This document shows, piece by piece, positions 8,139 to 14,696 of a stretch of 18,124 nucleotides of DNA; positions within the stretch are counted from its first letter, which is position 1, and the number at the start of each line of letters is the position of its first letter. The translations under genes were made by a program, and so were the position numbers. Source of the DNA: an uncultured Candidatus Melainabacteria bacterium (GTDB lineage Bacteria > Cyanobacteriota > Vampirovibrionia > Gastranaerophilales > Gastranaerophilaceae); contig CALEJY010000259.1 of the NCBI GenBank assembly GCA_937898445.1, positions 1-18,124 of the forward strand, written 5' to 3'. Below the pieces are notes generated by a model that was not told the DNA's origin, searched no databases, and saw only the letters and a list, made by a program, of their open reading frames with translations.

Positions 8139-9551
8139 ATGTTAGAAAAATTCGCACAATTTTTTAAAGAACCTCCGGTAAAAGAGACTATTCAAGATCC
8201 GGAACAGGTTAAAAGTATGTATTCTCATTGGAGGTTGAGAATATTTTATGCTTGCTTTATCGGTTACACAATTTTTTATTTGTGTAAAAAGAACATCGCA
8301 GTAGCATTACCTGGAATTATGGATGAATTTGGCTATTCTGCAACAGAATTAGGTTTGTTAGGTAGCTCATTATATTTGACATATGGTATCGGTAAATTTG
8401 TAAACGGCGTTTTGGCTGACGGTTCAGACGTTAGAAAATTCTTCCCGACAGCGTTGTTAATGACCGCACTTGCAAACATTTTATTTGCACTTGCACCAAA
8501 CTTTGTTAATATGTTAGGACTTGATCCTAAAATGACTGCAATGGTTTTATTGTGGGTATTAGCATTTTTATGGGGCGTAAGCGGATGGTTCCAATCAGCT
8601 GGTTTTCCGGCAGTTGCAAAAAGTTTGACTTATTGGTACTCAAACTCTGAACGTGGTACTAAATGGTCATTGTGGTCTTGTTCTCACCAAACAGGTACAT
8701 TTTTAAGCTTTATTTTGGCAGGTCACATTGCAGCTCATTTCGGATGGAGAGCAGCTTTCTTAGTTCCGGGTACATTAGCAGTTATCACTGCTTTGTGGTT
8801 GTTTGAAAGACTAAGAGATAGACCGCAATCTTTAGGTTTGCCTGATGTAGAAGTTTACAGAGAAGAACCTGTTAAAGAAAAATCAGCAGAAGAACAAAAA
8901 GCAGAAGACGATATGTCTTATGTTCAAATTTTCAAAAAATACGTACTTTGCAACAAAACTCTTTGGTTACTTGCAATTGCTTATGTATTCGTTTACATAA
9001 TCAGATTTGGTGCAGAAGACTGGATGATTATGTATTTGAAAAACGCTAAAAACATTGAACTTCAAGACGCAACAAACATGATTGCATCATTACCTCTTGT
9101 TGGTATTTGCGGAACTGTTTGCGCAGGCTTGATTTCAGATAAATTATTCAAAGGCAAAAGAGCGCCTGTTAACTTAATTTATTTAATCGGTGTAATTTTT
9201 GCAATTATTGCTTTGAAATTCAATACAATCGCTAACTTGAACTACGTAATCATCGGTTTGTTAGGAGCTTTCACTTACGGACCTCAAATGATGATTGGCG
9301 GACTTTGCGCAGTAGAAAGCAGTTCTAAAAAAGTTGCATCAGCAGCATCTGGTTTTACCGGAACATTCGGCTACATCGGAGCTTTCTTGTCTGCAACAGG
9401 TACAGGCTATCTTGTTGACAAATTAGGTTCTAACGGCAACCAAAACTGGGATGGCGCAATCTACTTCTGGTTAGCATCAGGTATTATTTGTTTGATTATT
9501 TGTTCAATTCTTGCAATTGACGAATACAAAAAAGATGCTAAAAAAGCGTAA
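8139..9551 (+). CDS. Organophosphate:phosphate antiporter (OPA family, MFS; GlpT/UhpT/UhpC-like)
   Basis: This 470-residue polytopic membrane protein has about 12 hydrophobic segments, with a charged cytoplasmic loop (about 223-262) in the middle as in MFS carriers. Family signatures are clear: GWFQSAGFPAVAKSLTYWYS (149-168), SERGTKWSLWSCSHQTG (170-186), and YGPQMMIGG with SGFTGTFGYIG towards the end. OPA carriers exchange sugar phosphates or glycerol 3-phosphate for inorganic phosphate. Of the two phosphate-binding arginines known in GlpT (R45, R269), the second is kept as R289 in IIRFGAEDW. The first position reads YLCKKN, with K50 in place of Arg. The SD AGGAAAAGGA fixes the start. Substrate cannot be assigned, and a UhpC-like sensor role is possible, though no two-component partner is nearby. 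Confidence 0.9.
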   Translation: MLEKFAQFFKEPPVKETIQDPEQVKSMYSHWRLRIFYACFIGYTIFYLCKKNIAVALPGIMDEFGYSATELGLLGSSLYLTYGIGKFVNGVLADGSDVRKFFPTALLMTALANILFALAPNFVNMLGLDPKMTAMVLLWVLAFLWGVSGWFQSAGFPAVAKSLTYWYSNSERGTKWSLWSCSHQTGTFLSFILAGHIAAHFGWRAAFLVPGTLAVITALWLFERLRDRPQSLGLPDVEVYREEPVKEKSAEEQKAEDDMSYVQIFKKYVLCNKTLWLLAIAYVFVYIIRFGAEDWMIMYLKNAKNIELQDATNMIASLPLVGICGTVCAGLISDKLFKGKRAPVNLIYLIGVIFAIIALKFNTIANLNYVIIGLLGAFTYGPQMMIGGLCAVESSSKKVASAASGFTGTFGYIGAFLSATGTGYLVDKLGSNGNQNWDGAIYFWLASGIICLIICSILAIDEYKKDAKKA

Positions 9552-9560
9552 CCTAGAAAT

Positions 9561-9630
9561 CTCACCTCTACGAGGGAGAGGTCGCAGTTCTCGTGAGCGA
9601 TAGCGAACATTAGAAATGCGGGAGAGGGGT
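9561..9630. repeat. Dispersed 72-bp element, intergenic copy
   Basis: The sequence shares CAGTTCT and CATTAGAAATGCGGG-GAGGGGT with the copy at 12961-13032, and AGGGAGAGG plus GGGAGAGGGG with the copy at 11661-11732. CGCAGTTCT and AGAAATGCG form an imperfect inverted repeat. This copy is 70 bp and lies in the gap after the transporter, just before a terminator. Confidence 0.75.
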
Positions 9631-9635
9631 CAAAT

Positions 9636-9667
9636 AAAAAAGAACGGCGTAAAAACCGTTCTTTTTT
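9636..9667 (+). terminator. Rho-independent terminator after the transporter
   Basis: AAAAAAGAACGG (9636-9647) pairs perfectly with CCGTTCTTTTTT (9656-9667) around an 8-base loop, and the 3' arm ends in a run of T. It ends the exonuclease-transporter unit and insulates gmk. Confidence 0.92.
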
Positions 9668-9690
9668 AATGCAGAAATTTTTGTTCATTG

Positions 9691-9696
9691 TATAAT
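9691..9696 (+). promoter_or_regulatory. -10 element for leaderless gmk
   Basis: A perfect TATAAT lies six bases before the ATG at 9703, which would make the A of ATG the first transcribed base. No Shine-Dalgarno sequence precedes that ATG. No good -35 is visible at 16-18 bp; the preceding stretch is the terminator's 3' arm. Confidence 0.6.
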
Positions 9697-9702
9697 ATTT
9701 CT

Positions 9703-10266
9703 ATGAATAAAAAATTATTTGTAATATCAGGTTCATCCGGTGTCGGCAAAGGCACAGTTTTAAAAGGTTTTTTAGAAAACAACCCCGAATTTATGTTGTC
9801 AGTATCTTGCACAACAAGATTGCCAAGAGAAGGTGAAGTTGACGGAATTAACTACTTCTTTTTATCAAAAGACGAATTCCAACAATGTATTGATGACGAA
9901 AAATTCCTTGAATGGGCAGAATTTGCCGGAAACAGATATGGAACAAAGAAAAAATTTATAAAACAATGTCTTGATGAAGGCAAAAACGTAATTCTTGAAA
10001 TCGACACAAAAGGCGCATTACAAGTAAAAAAACAAATGCCGGAAGCAGTGTTAATTTTCATTTGCCCGCCATCATTAGAAGCATTAGAAAACCGTTTGAG
10101 AGGTCGCCACACAGAAGACGAAGCGACTATTCAAAAACGCATGAATGAAGTTAAACAAGAACTCGATAGAGCAGAAGTTTTCGACTACAAAATCGTAAAT
10201 GACGATTTGCAACGAGCAATCAACGAGTTAAAACAAATTATTGAAAAGGAGCATAAAAATGCTTAG
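9703..10266 (+). CDS. gmk: Guanylate kinase
   Basis: Guanylate kinase converts GMP (or dGMP) and ATP to GDP and ADP in the cytosol, feeding GTP and, downstream, (p)ppGpp. The 187-residue length is normal. The P-loop GSSGVGKGT is at residues 10-18. TTRLPREGEVDGINYFFL is the GMP-binding region, and the lid segment is GRHTEDEATIQKRM. I chose the ATG at 9703 rather than the upstream in-frame TTG at 9688, because the TTG overlaps the -10 box and the ATG gives the family's usual N-terminus. Its 3' end overlaps the coaBC start by 8 bases (ATGCTTAG), and the coaBC ribosome site lies inside gmk, so translational coupling is likely. Gmk and coaBC are neighbours in many bacteria. Confidence 0.96.
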   Translation: MNKKLFVISGSSGVGKGTVLKGFLENNPEFMLSVSCTTRLPREGEVDGINYFFLSKDEFQQCIDDEKFLEWAEFAGNRYGTKKKFIKQCLDEGKNVILEIDTKGALQVKKQMPEAVLIFICPPSLEALENRLRGRHTEDEATIQKRMNEVKQELDRAEVFDYKIVNDDLQRAINELKQIIEKEHKNA

Positions 10267-11443
10267 CGGGAAAACTGTTCTTGTCGGTATAACAGGCGGA
10301 ATTGCAGCGTACAAGATTTGCGAACTTATCAGAATGTACAAACGAGCAAATGCAGAAGTTTTGGTCGTTTGCACCCCAAACGCATTGAATTTTGTGACAA
10401 AATTAACTCTCGAGAATTTGAGCAAAAACCCTGTTGCAGTGGAAGAATTTGAGGACAAAGATTTTAAACCCGAACATATTTCTTATGCTGATAGGGCAGA
10501 CATTATGGTAATCGCACCGGCAACCGCAAACACTATCTCCAAAATAGCGACGGGAGTTTGCGACAACCTTTTAACATCTATCGCTTGTGCGTTCACAAAA
10601 CCGATAATCCTAGCTCCGGCAATGAATTGCAATATGTGGGAAAACCCAGTTATTCAACAGAATTTAAACAAATTAAATGTAGAAATCCTAGAACCAGAAA
10701 GCGGCTATCTTGCTTGCGGTTACGAAGGCAAAGGCAGACTTTGTTCGCTAGACAAAATCTTTGACAAAACCGTAGAAGTCCTAAATTGCAAAAGATTAAA
10801 CGGCAAAAAAATTGTTATAACATCAGGTGGCACAATTGAAGAAATTGACCCAGTAAGATATATTTCAAATTACTCGTCAGGCAAAATGGGATTGGCTCTT
10901 GCTGACACTGCCAAAAATCTGGGCGCAGACGTAACTCTAATCACAACTTGTGATGTCACAAGAAAATACAATGTTGTAAAAGTAAAATCCGCTCAAGAAA
11001 TGAAAAATGCAGTTGAAAAAGAATTTGATACATCTGATTGCATAATTATGGCAGCAGCCGTTGCGGATTATAGAGTGAAAGAAAAATTTTCACAAAAGAT
11101 GAAAAAGACATCTGAAAACGAAATCACTCTAACTTTAGTAAAAAATCCTGATATTTTGAAAGAATTATGCTTGAAAAAACATTCAACAAATGCAGATAAA
11201 AAATCACCTCTTATAATAGGTTTCTGTGCAGAAAGTGAAAACTTGTTAGAAAATGCAAAAGAAAAAATCAATAAAAAAGGTTGCGACTACTTGATTGCAA
11301 ACGATATTTCAAGAAAAGATATCGGATTTTCAAGCGATTTTAATGAAGTTACGATATTAGATAAAAACGGCGGAATGAAAAAACTTGAAAGAGCAAACAA
11401 AAAAACAATCGCAAAAGAAATATTTAATTATATAAATGAATAA
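10259..11443 (+). CDS. coaBC: Bifunctional phosphopantothenoylcysteine decarboxylase / phosphopantothenate-cysteine ligase
   Basis: CoaBC carries out two successive steps of coenzyme A synthesis: CTP-dependent joining of cysteine to 4'-phosphopantothenate (CoaB), then FMN-dependent decarboxylation (CoaC). The CoaC half (1-175) shows VGITGGIAAYK, the active-site H73, PAMNCNMW with N123, and ACGYEGKGR with the substrate-loop C153. The CoaB half (180-394) shows ITSGGTIEEIDPVRYISN, MAAAVADYR, and KNPDIL with the catalytic lysine K295. At 394 residues it is normal length. The start is the ATG at 10259 with AAAAGGAGC ahead of it; the in-frame TTG at 10241 is less likely. It overlaps gmk by 8 bases and the Nif3-like gene by 8 bases. 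Confidence 0.97.
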   Translation: MLSGKTVLVGITGGIAAYKICELIRMYKRANAEVLVVCTPNALNFVTKLTLENLSKNPVAVEEFEDKDFKPEHISYADRADIMVIAPATANTISKIATGVCDNLLTSIACAFTKPIILAPAMNCNMWENPVIQQNLNKLNVEILEPESGYLACGYEGKGRLCSLDKIFDKTVEVLNCKRLNGKKIVITSGGTIEEIDPVRYISNYSSGKMGLALADTAKNLGADVTLITTCDVTRKYNVVKVKSAQEMKNAVEKEFDTSDCIIMAAAVADYRVKEKFSQKMKKTSENEITLTLVKNPDILKELCLKKHSTNADKKSPLIIGFCAESENLLENAKEKINKKGCDYLIANDISRKDIGFSSDFNEVTILDKNGGMKKLERANKKTIAKEIFNYINE

Positions 11444-12236
11444 ATACGAAATAACAAAACGAATAGAAAAATTTGCACCACCTGAACTGGCAGAAAAATG
11501 GGATTGCTCAGGTTGGATTGTGGAAACATCAAATACAGATATCAAAAAAGTTATGTTGTGCTTGACTGTAACAGATGACGTTGTAAAACAAGCAAAATCT
11601 CAAAACTGTGACATGATAATTTCACATCATCCGTTGTTCACAGTGCCATTAGCTTTTTCACCCTCGCCCCTAAGAGGGAGAGGGAACAACTGTCCACGAG
11701 CTTTAGAGAGTGTTACAGTTGTGGGAGAGGGGACAGATAAACCTCTTGACATTTATTGCACTCACACCAACATGGACAGAACTCAAGGCGGAACAACGGA
11801 TACATTAATTGAAACTATTTTTCCTCACATCAACAGGGAGAGTGAGCAGTTGCCTGAACAAGGAGAAGTTCCAAATGAAGGATTTGTCAGATATATTAAT
11901 CACAAAATTTCAATGAAAGATTTTATTGATAAACTTAAAACAATTTCACCTAATTTAAGATACGTTAATAATAAAGGTATTTCCGAATTAAAAAAGATTG
12001 CATTTTGCGCTGGTAGCGGAACAGAATTTATTCAAGAAGCGTTTGAAAATGGAGCAGATGCACTTGTTACGGGGGATTTAAAATTTCACACTGCATTAGA
12101 TAGCCCGATTGTTGTCTTTGATATTGGGCATTTTGAAAGTGAAATAATGATTTTGAATGTGTTTGAAAAACTTATCAATAATGATGTAGAAATTGTTCGT
12201 GCTAAAGAACAAAGTCCGTTTATTTATCCGCTTTAG
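11436..12236 (+). CDS. Nif3/DUF34 dinuclear-metal protein with an in-frame repeat insertion
   Basis: This 266-residue protein belongs to the Nif3-like (YbgI, DUF34) family, often annotated GTP cyclohydrolase 1 type 2, whose cellular role is uncertain. Metal ligands are visible: SHHPLF (H64, H65), THTNMD (D114), and GHFESE near the C-terminus (H232, E236). LVTGDLKFH is also typical. The segment at about 76-100 (SPSPLRGRG to VVGEGT) is encoded by a 72-bp copy of the dispersed repeat, keeping frame. It sits between H65 and D114, where relatives I recall have a surface helix and a spacing nearer 38 than 49 residues. The frame is open throughout, but folding may be altered. The start overlaps the coaBC stop (ATGAATAA), and the 3' end overlaps the convergent prepilin gene by 17 bases. 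Confidence 0.88.
   Translation: MNKYEITKRIEKFAPPELAEKWDCSGWIVETSNTDIKKVMLCLTVTDDVVKQAKSQNCDMIISHHPLFTVPLAFSPSPLRGRGNNCPRALESVTVVGEGTDKPLDIYCTHTNMDRTQGGTTDTLIETIFPHINRESEQLPEQGEVPNEGFVRYINHKISMKDFIDKLKTISPNLRYVNNKGISELKKIAFCAGSGTEFIQEAFENGADALVTGDLKFHTALDSPIVVFDIGHFESEIMILNVFEKLINNDVEIVRAKEQSPFIYPL
11661..11732. repeat. Dispersed 72-bp element inside the Nif3-like gene
   Basis: The copy begins CCCTCGCCCC and ends GTGGGAGAGGGG, as the other copies do. Its inner ACAACTGT (11687-11694) and ACAGTTGT (11714-11721) form a perfect inverted repeat, which differs from the inner arms of the other two copies. Length 72 keeps the reading frame. A fragment resembling AGGGAGAGGGAGCAGTT also occurs at 11835-11852 in the same gene. 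Confidence 0.75.
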
Positions 12237-13101
12237 TTTGGAAAGGATAATCGCTTTTTATCTGCCAACCATCAAACATCATTATAGCAGCGCAATATTG
12301 CGTATTGCCCCCTTTTACCTGATTTATGAAAAACTCTCTGTTATATTTTTCAGGAGTGTTTGATTGATATGTGTACGGTTGAAAGAAATATTGGTCTTTT
12401 AATGGGCTATAAAACAAAAAAGTAAACTGATTTACACACTCAATTCGACTATCTTCATCATCAATAAGTTTTTTGTCAGTAAGATAGCGTAAATGAATTA
12501 AACCATTATGATTATCAGAAACATTGTTTGCATTATCGTCCGATTTAGAACTGCCTGCCCAGTTGGTCATGTTAATAACAGATCCATCAGCCAGAATTAC
12601 ATTTAAATAACTCCTTCCTGTTTCTTCTTCCGTTTTAACAAACTCATCAATAACCTTTAAATACGGTTTTAAATAAGTATCAAACCAACTTTGTATTTCC
12701 GGACCATTTGCTCTACTTGTAAAACCTTGCCAATTCTCCATTGACCCATATTCCGCAATAGCTGAATTTGTGGCCTGCGACATTACAGTATAGAATTTTT
12801 TAACCTTGTTAACTGTCACTTGTTTTCTATGGTTCATTATCAAAGTAGGCAAAGTCATTGCAGCAACAACACCGATGATACCAAGAGTAATTAAAACTTC
12901 CGCAAGAGTAAATGCAGCTAGGCGGCTAAGAAGCGAAGCAGCTAAGCTATTTCCCTTTTTCCCCTCGCCCCAACGGGGAGAGGGAGCAGTTCTTTGCGAA
13001 TGGATATGAGCATTAGAAATGCGGGTGAGGGGTTCACGCCCATGTAATGCCGAAACTAGTTCAGGGTGACAATTTTTATTACTCAAATTTTTAAATTTCA
13101 T
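12220..13101 (-). CDS. Type IV prepilin-like (pseudopilin) protein with a repeat-derived long leader
   Basis: Residues 64-83 (FTLAEVLITLGIIGVVAAMT) are a class III prepilin N-terminal helix with Glu at position 5 (E68). After cleavage at A63/F64 the mature protein would be about 230 residues. The globular part ends in QYCAALIM-like sequence followed by DGWQIKSDYPF, an ending I associate with the expanded pseudopilin families of Gastranaerophilales. The residue before the cleavage point is Ala, not the usual Gly. The leader is 63 residues long, far more than typical: residues about 24-48 come from the 72-bp repeat, and CHPELVSALHG (11-21) from a second repeat-like sequence. AAGAGG 7 bases before the ATG supports the long start. 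It likely forms part of a pilus, secretion or DNA-uptake filament. A consensus promoter and a palindrome lie upstream. Confidence 0.85.
   Translation of the reverse strand: MKFKNLSNKNCHPELVSALHGREPLTRISNAHIHSQRTAPSPRWGEGKKGNSLAASLLSRLAAFTLAEVLITLGIIGVVAAMTLPTLIMNHRKQVTVNKVKKFYTVMSQATNSAIAEYGSMENWQGFTSRANGPEIQSWFDTYLKPYLKVIDEFVKTEEETGRSYLNVILADGSVINMTNWAGSSKSDDNANNVSDNHNGLIHLRYLTDKKLIDDEDSRIECVNQFTFLFYSPLKDQYFFQPYTYQSNTPEKYNREFFINQVKGGNTQYCAAIMMFDGWQIKSDYPFQTKADK
12961..13032. repeat. Dispersed 72-bp element inside the prepilin leader
   Basis: The copy runs from CCCCTCGCCC to GGGTGAGGGG; these ends are nearly reverse complementary. GCAGTTCT and AGAAATGC form the inner imperfect inverted repeat. 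It shares GAGCATTAGAAATGCGGG with the copy at 9561-9630 apart from one base. At 72 bp it preserves frame between the start codon and the prepilin helix. Confidence 0.78.
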
Positions 13102-13135
13102 ACCAAACCTCTTAATGATTATAATAATATATTAT

Positions 13136-13155
13136 ATATTTACTATAGTAAATAT
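13136..13155. promoter_or_regulatory. Perfect 20-bp palindrome, candidate operator
   Basis: ATATTTACTATAGTAAATAT is identical to its own reverse complement. It begins at position +2 of the predicted prepilin transcript (start about 13156), where a bound protein would block transcription. The divergent XRE-type regulator is the natural candidate to bind it. The surroundings are very AT-rich, so chance palindromes are more likely here than elsewhere, but a perfect 20-mer with a TACTATAGTA centre is notable. Confidence 0.55.
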
Positions 13156-13162
13156 TACAGTT

Positions 13163-13191
13163 ATTATAATCTCTTTGCTGAACATTGTCAA
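13163..13191 (-). promoter_or_regulatory. Consensus sigma-70 promoter of the prepilin gene
   Basis: On the minus strand TTGACA (13191-13186) is followed by a 17-bp spacer and TATAAT (13168-13163), an exact consensus match. The transcript would start near 13156 and have a leader of about 54 nt containing the palindrome and the AAGAGG ribosome site. Confidence 0.88.
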
Positions 13192-13202
13192 TAATATAAA
13201 AT
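13175..13202 (+). promoter_or_regulatory. Promoter of the xre gene, leaderless
   Basis: TTGCTG (13175-13180), a 16-bp spacer and TAAAAT (13197-13202) stand six bases before the ATG at 13209, so the mRNA would begin at the start codon. No ribosome-binding sequence is visible. This promoter overlaps the oppositely directed prepilin promoter by about 17 bases, so polymerase binding at the two should be mutually exclusive. Confidence 0.55.
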
Positions 13203-13208
13203 TATTTT

Positions 13209-13451
13209 ATGGAAAATAATTTTGGATACGTTTTAGGTTCAAATATAAGAGCAGAAAGATTGCGCCGACACCTAACACAAGAACAGCTGGCAGAAAAACT
13301 CGACATGAGTATAAACTATGTCGGGAAACTTGAGCGAGGAGTAATAATTCCGAGTGCATTAGTTATTTTCAAACTATCCAAAATTCTTCGAACAGATATG
13401 AACGAATTATTTAAAGAAATTCCAGAGAATTTCTTGACAATTAAATTTTAG
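13209..13451 (+). CDS. XRE/Cro-type helix-turn-helix regulator
   Basis: This 80-residue protein is a single HTH_3 domain. Residues 12-66 follow the pattern IRAERLRRHLTQEQLAEKLD, then MSINYVGKLERG, with the recognition helix at about 34-43. No other domain is present, so it should bind DNA as a dimer without an obvious effector domain. It diverges from the prepilin gene and a perfect palindrome sits between them, so repression of the prepilin gene and possibly of itself is a reasonable inference. There is no ribosome site. The last codons contain the TTGACA of the tRNA-Gln promoter. It could alternatively be a leftover phage or toxin-antitoxin regulator, but no toxin partner lies in the same unit. 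Confidence 0.88.
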   Translation: MENNFGYVLGSNIRAERLRRHLTQEQLAEKLDMSINYVGKLERGVIIPSALVIFKLSKILRTDMNELFKEIPENFLTIKF

Positions 13452-13461
13452 TATATATAAT
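13434..13461 (+). promoter_or_regulatory. tRNA-Gln promoter embedded in the 3' end of xre
   Basis: TTGACA (13434-13439), a 16-bp spacer and TATAAT (13456-13461) match consensus at every position of both hexamers. The -35 lies inside the last codons of xre, and transcription would start near 13468, 11 bases before the mature tRNA. Confidence 0.85.
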
Positions 13462-13478
13462 AGAGATGTACCCAGTAA

Positions 13479-13551
<73 letters not shown>

Positions 13552-13557
13552 TTTTTT

Positions 13558-13587
13558 AAAAGACTTATCAAATGATAAGTCTTTTTT
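13558..13587. terminator. Bidirectional terminator between tRNA-Gln and rhuM
   Basis: AAAAGACTTATC (13558-13569) pairs perfectly with GATAAGTCTTTT (13574-13585) around AAAT, followed by further T. On the other strand the stem also ends in a T run, so it can serve both the tRNA and the convergent RhuM gene. Confidence 0.9.
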
Positions 13588-13599
13588 AGTATTGTTTTT

Positions 13600-14592
13600 T
13601 TACACACTTCTGTTTAAGACACTTATTACAGCATTTTTTACTGTTTCCATTTCTTCCGGTTTGCTCTCTGCAATTAATAAAGTTAGCGCAAATAATGTTC
13701 CATTATCTATAATTGGCTTTCCATTCTTATATAGCATATAATTTTTATCTAAAAAGAATAAGAAGCAACTTGCACCAATTCTCTTATTACCGTCAGTAAA
13801 ACTGTGGTTTTTTACAATAAAATACAATAGCATTGCAGCTTTTTCTTCCAATGTAGAATAACAATCATTTCCACCAAATGTCTGATAAATTTGATTTACC
13901 GAACTATCAAAACTATTATCTTTTGGATTTGCAAATACATCAGATTCAAAATCAGATTTCATATTATTTATTACTTTTAAAAATTCATCTGTAGAAATTT
14001 TTACCGCATCACGTAATGTCTTGCCTTTTATGTCAAGTGTTTTATGATCAAAATCATCAAGCAAATTTAGCCCTAACGCAAAATCTTTCATTAGAGAATT
14101 TAATTGTTGTGCTTGCTCCAAATTTTTAATTTCGCCATTAAAACCTCTTTCAATAATCCCTAAAGCAGATTTTAATGTTTCTATTTGCTCTTGTTTCTCT
14201 TTTAATATTTGTTCATTAAGTACATAACCTTTAGTAATATATTCTTTTAATGTCTTCGTTGCCCAAATACGGAATTTTGTAGCAACTTTAGATTTAATTC
14301 TATAACCAACAGCAATAATCATGTCCAAATTATAATGAGCTAAATTTCTGGAAACAGTTCTCTTGCCCTCTTTTCGAACTTGTAAGAAATTCTTACAAGT
14401 TGAATTTTCATCTAGTTCTGCTTCGGCATACACATTCTTAATGTGCATAGTAATATTTTGAGGTGCAGTACCAAATAACTTTGCCATTGCATCTTGAGTA
14501 AGCCAAACTGTTTCATCCTGCATTTTTACACTAACTTGAGTTTGTCCATCTTCACTTTGATAAATTATTAATTGACCTTTATTTTCTTCCAT
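13600..14592 (-). CDS. RhuM-family protein with C-terminal Doc-type Fic domain
   Basis: This 330-residue protein joins two parts. Residues about 1-135 are the RhuM ('virulence protein RhuM') domain, with VWLTQDAMAKLFGTAPQNIT, RNLAHYNLDMIIAVGYRI and FRIWATKTLKEYITKGY as family landmarks. Residues about 190-325 are a Fic/Doc domain. The motif HSFTDGNKR (H263, D267, N269, K270, R271) is the Doc form HxFx(D/N)GNKR; phage P1 Doc uses this form to phosphorylate EF-Tu rather than to AMPylate. The molecular role of RhuM proteins is not settled. I see no antitoxin next to it. I chose the ATG at 14592 over the TTG at 14598, because the extended -10 places transcription at that ATG. It lies between tRNA-Gln and fusA with terminators on both sides, so it is a single-gene unit. 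Confidence 0.88.
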   Translation of the reverse strand: MEENKGQLIIYQSEDGQTQVSVKMQDETVWLTQDAMAKLFGTAPQNITMHIKNVYAEAELDENSTCKNFLQVRKEGKRTVSRNLAHYNLDMIIAVGYRIKSKVATKFRIWATKTLKEYITKGYVLNEQILKEKQEQIETLKSALGIIERGFNGEIKNLEQAQQLNSLMKDFALGLNLLDDFDHKTLDIKGKTLRDAVKISTDEFLKVINNMKSDFESDVFANPKDNSFDSSVNQIYQTFGGNDCYSTLEEKAAMLLYFIVKNHSFTDGNKRIGASCFLFFLDKNYMLYKNGKPIIDNGTLFALTLLIAESKPEEMETVKNAVISVLNRSV

Positions 14593-14598
14593 ATGCAA

Positions 14599-14607
14599 AT
14601 TGTAGCA
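14599..14607 (-). promoter_or_regulatory. Extended -10 promoter of leaderless rhuM
   Basis: On the minus strand TGC-TACAAT (14607-14599) matches the extended -10 pattern with one deviation in the hexamer. Exactly six bases separate it from the ATG at 14592, predicting that transcription starts at the start codon. No ribosome site is present, and the -35 is poor. Confidence 0.6.
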
Positions 14608-14632
14608 TAAAAAATTTATTCAAAATAAACTA

Positions 14633-14668
14633 AAAAACGAGGCTTTCTAAATTGAAAACCTCGTTTTT
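14633..14668 (-). terminator. Rho-independent terminator of fusA
   Basis: AAAAACGAGG (14633-14642) pairs with CCTCGTTTTT (14659-14668). The stem continues inward with TTTC/GAAA after one mismatch. On the minus strand it ends in a T run, as expected downstream of fusA. Confidence 0.9.
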
Positions 14669-14696
14669 ATTATATTTAGCTTTAGTTAATTTTAAC

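Noticed and set aside
9688..9702. Upstream TTG start for gmk
   Set aside because: It overlaps the TATAAT box and has no ribosome site; the ATG at 9703 gives the normal N-terminus.
11641..11750. Possible frameshift or pseudogene in the Nif3-like gene
   Set aside because: The odd segment is a 72-bp repeat that keeps the reading frame, and motifs on both sides are intact, so I call it an in-frame insertion rather than a broken gene.
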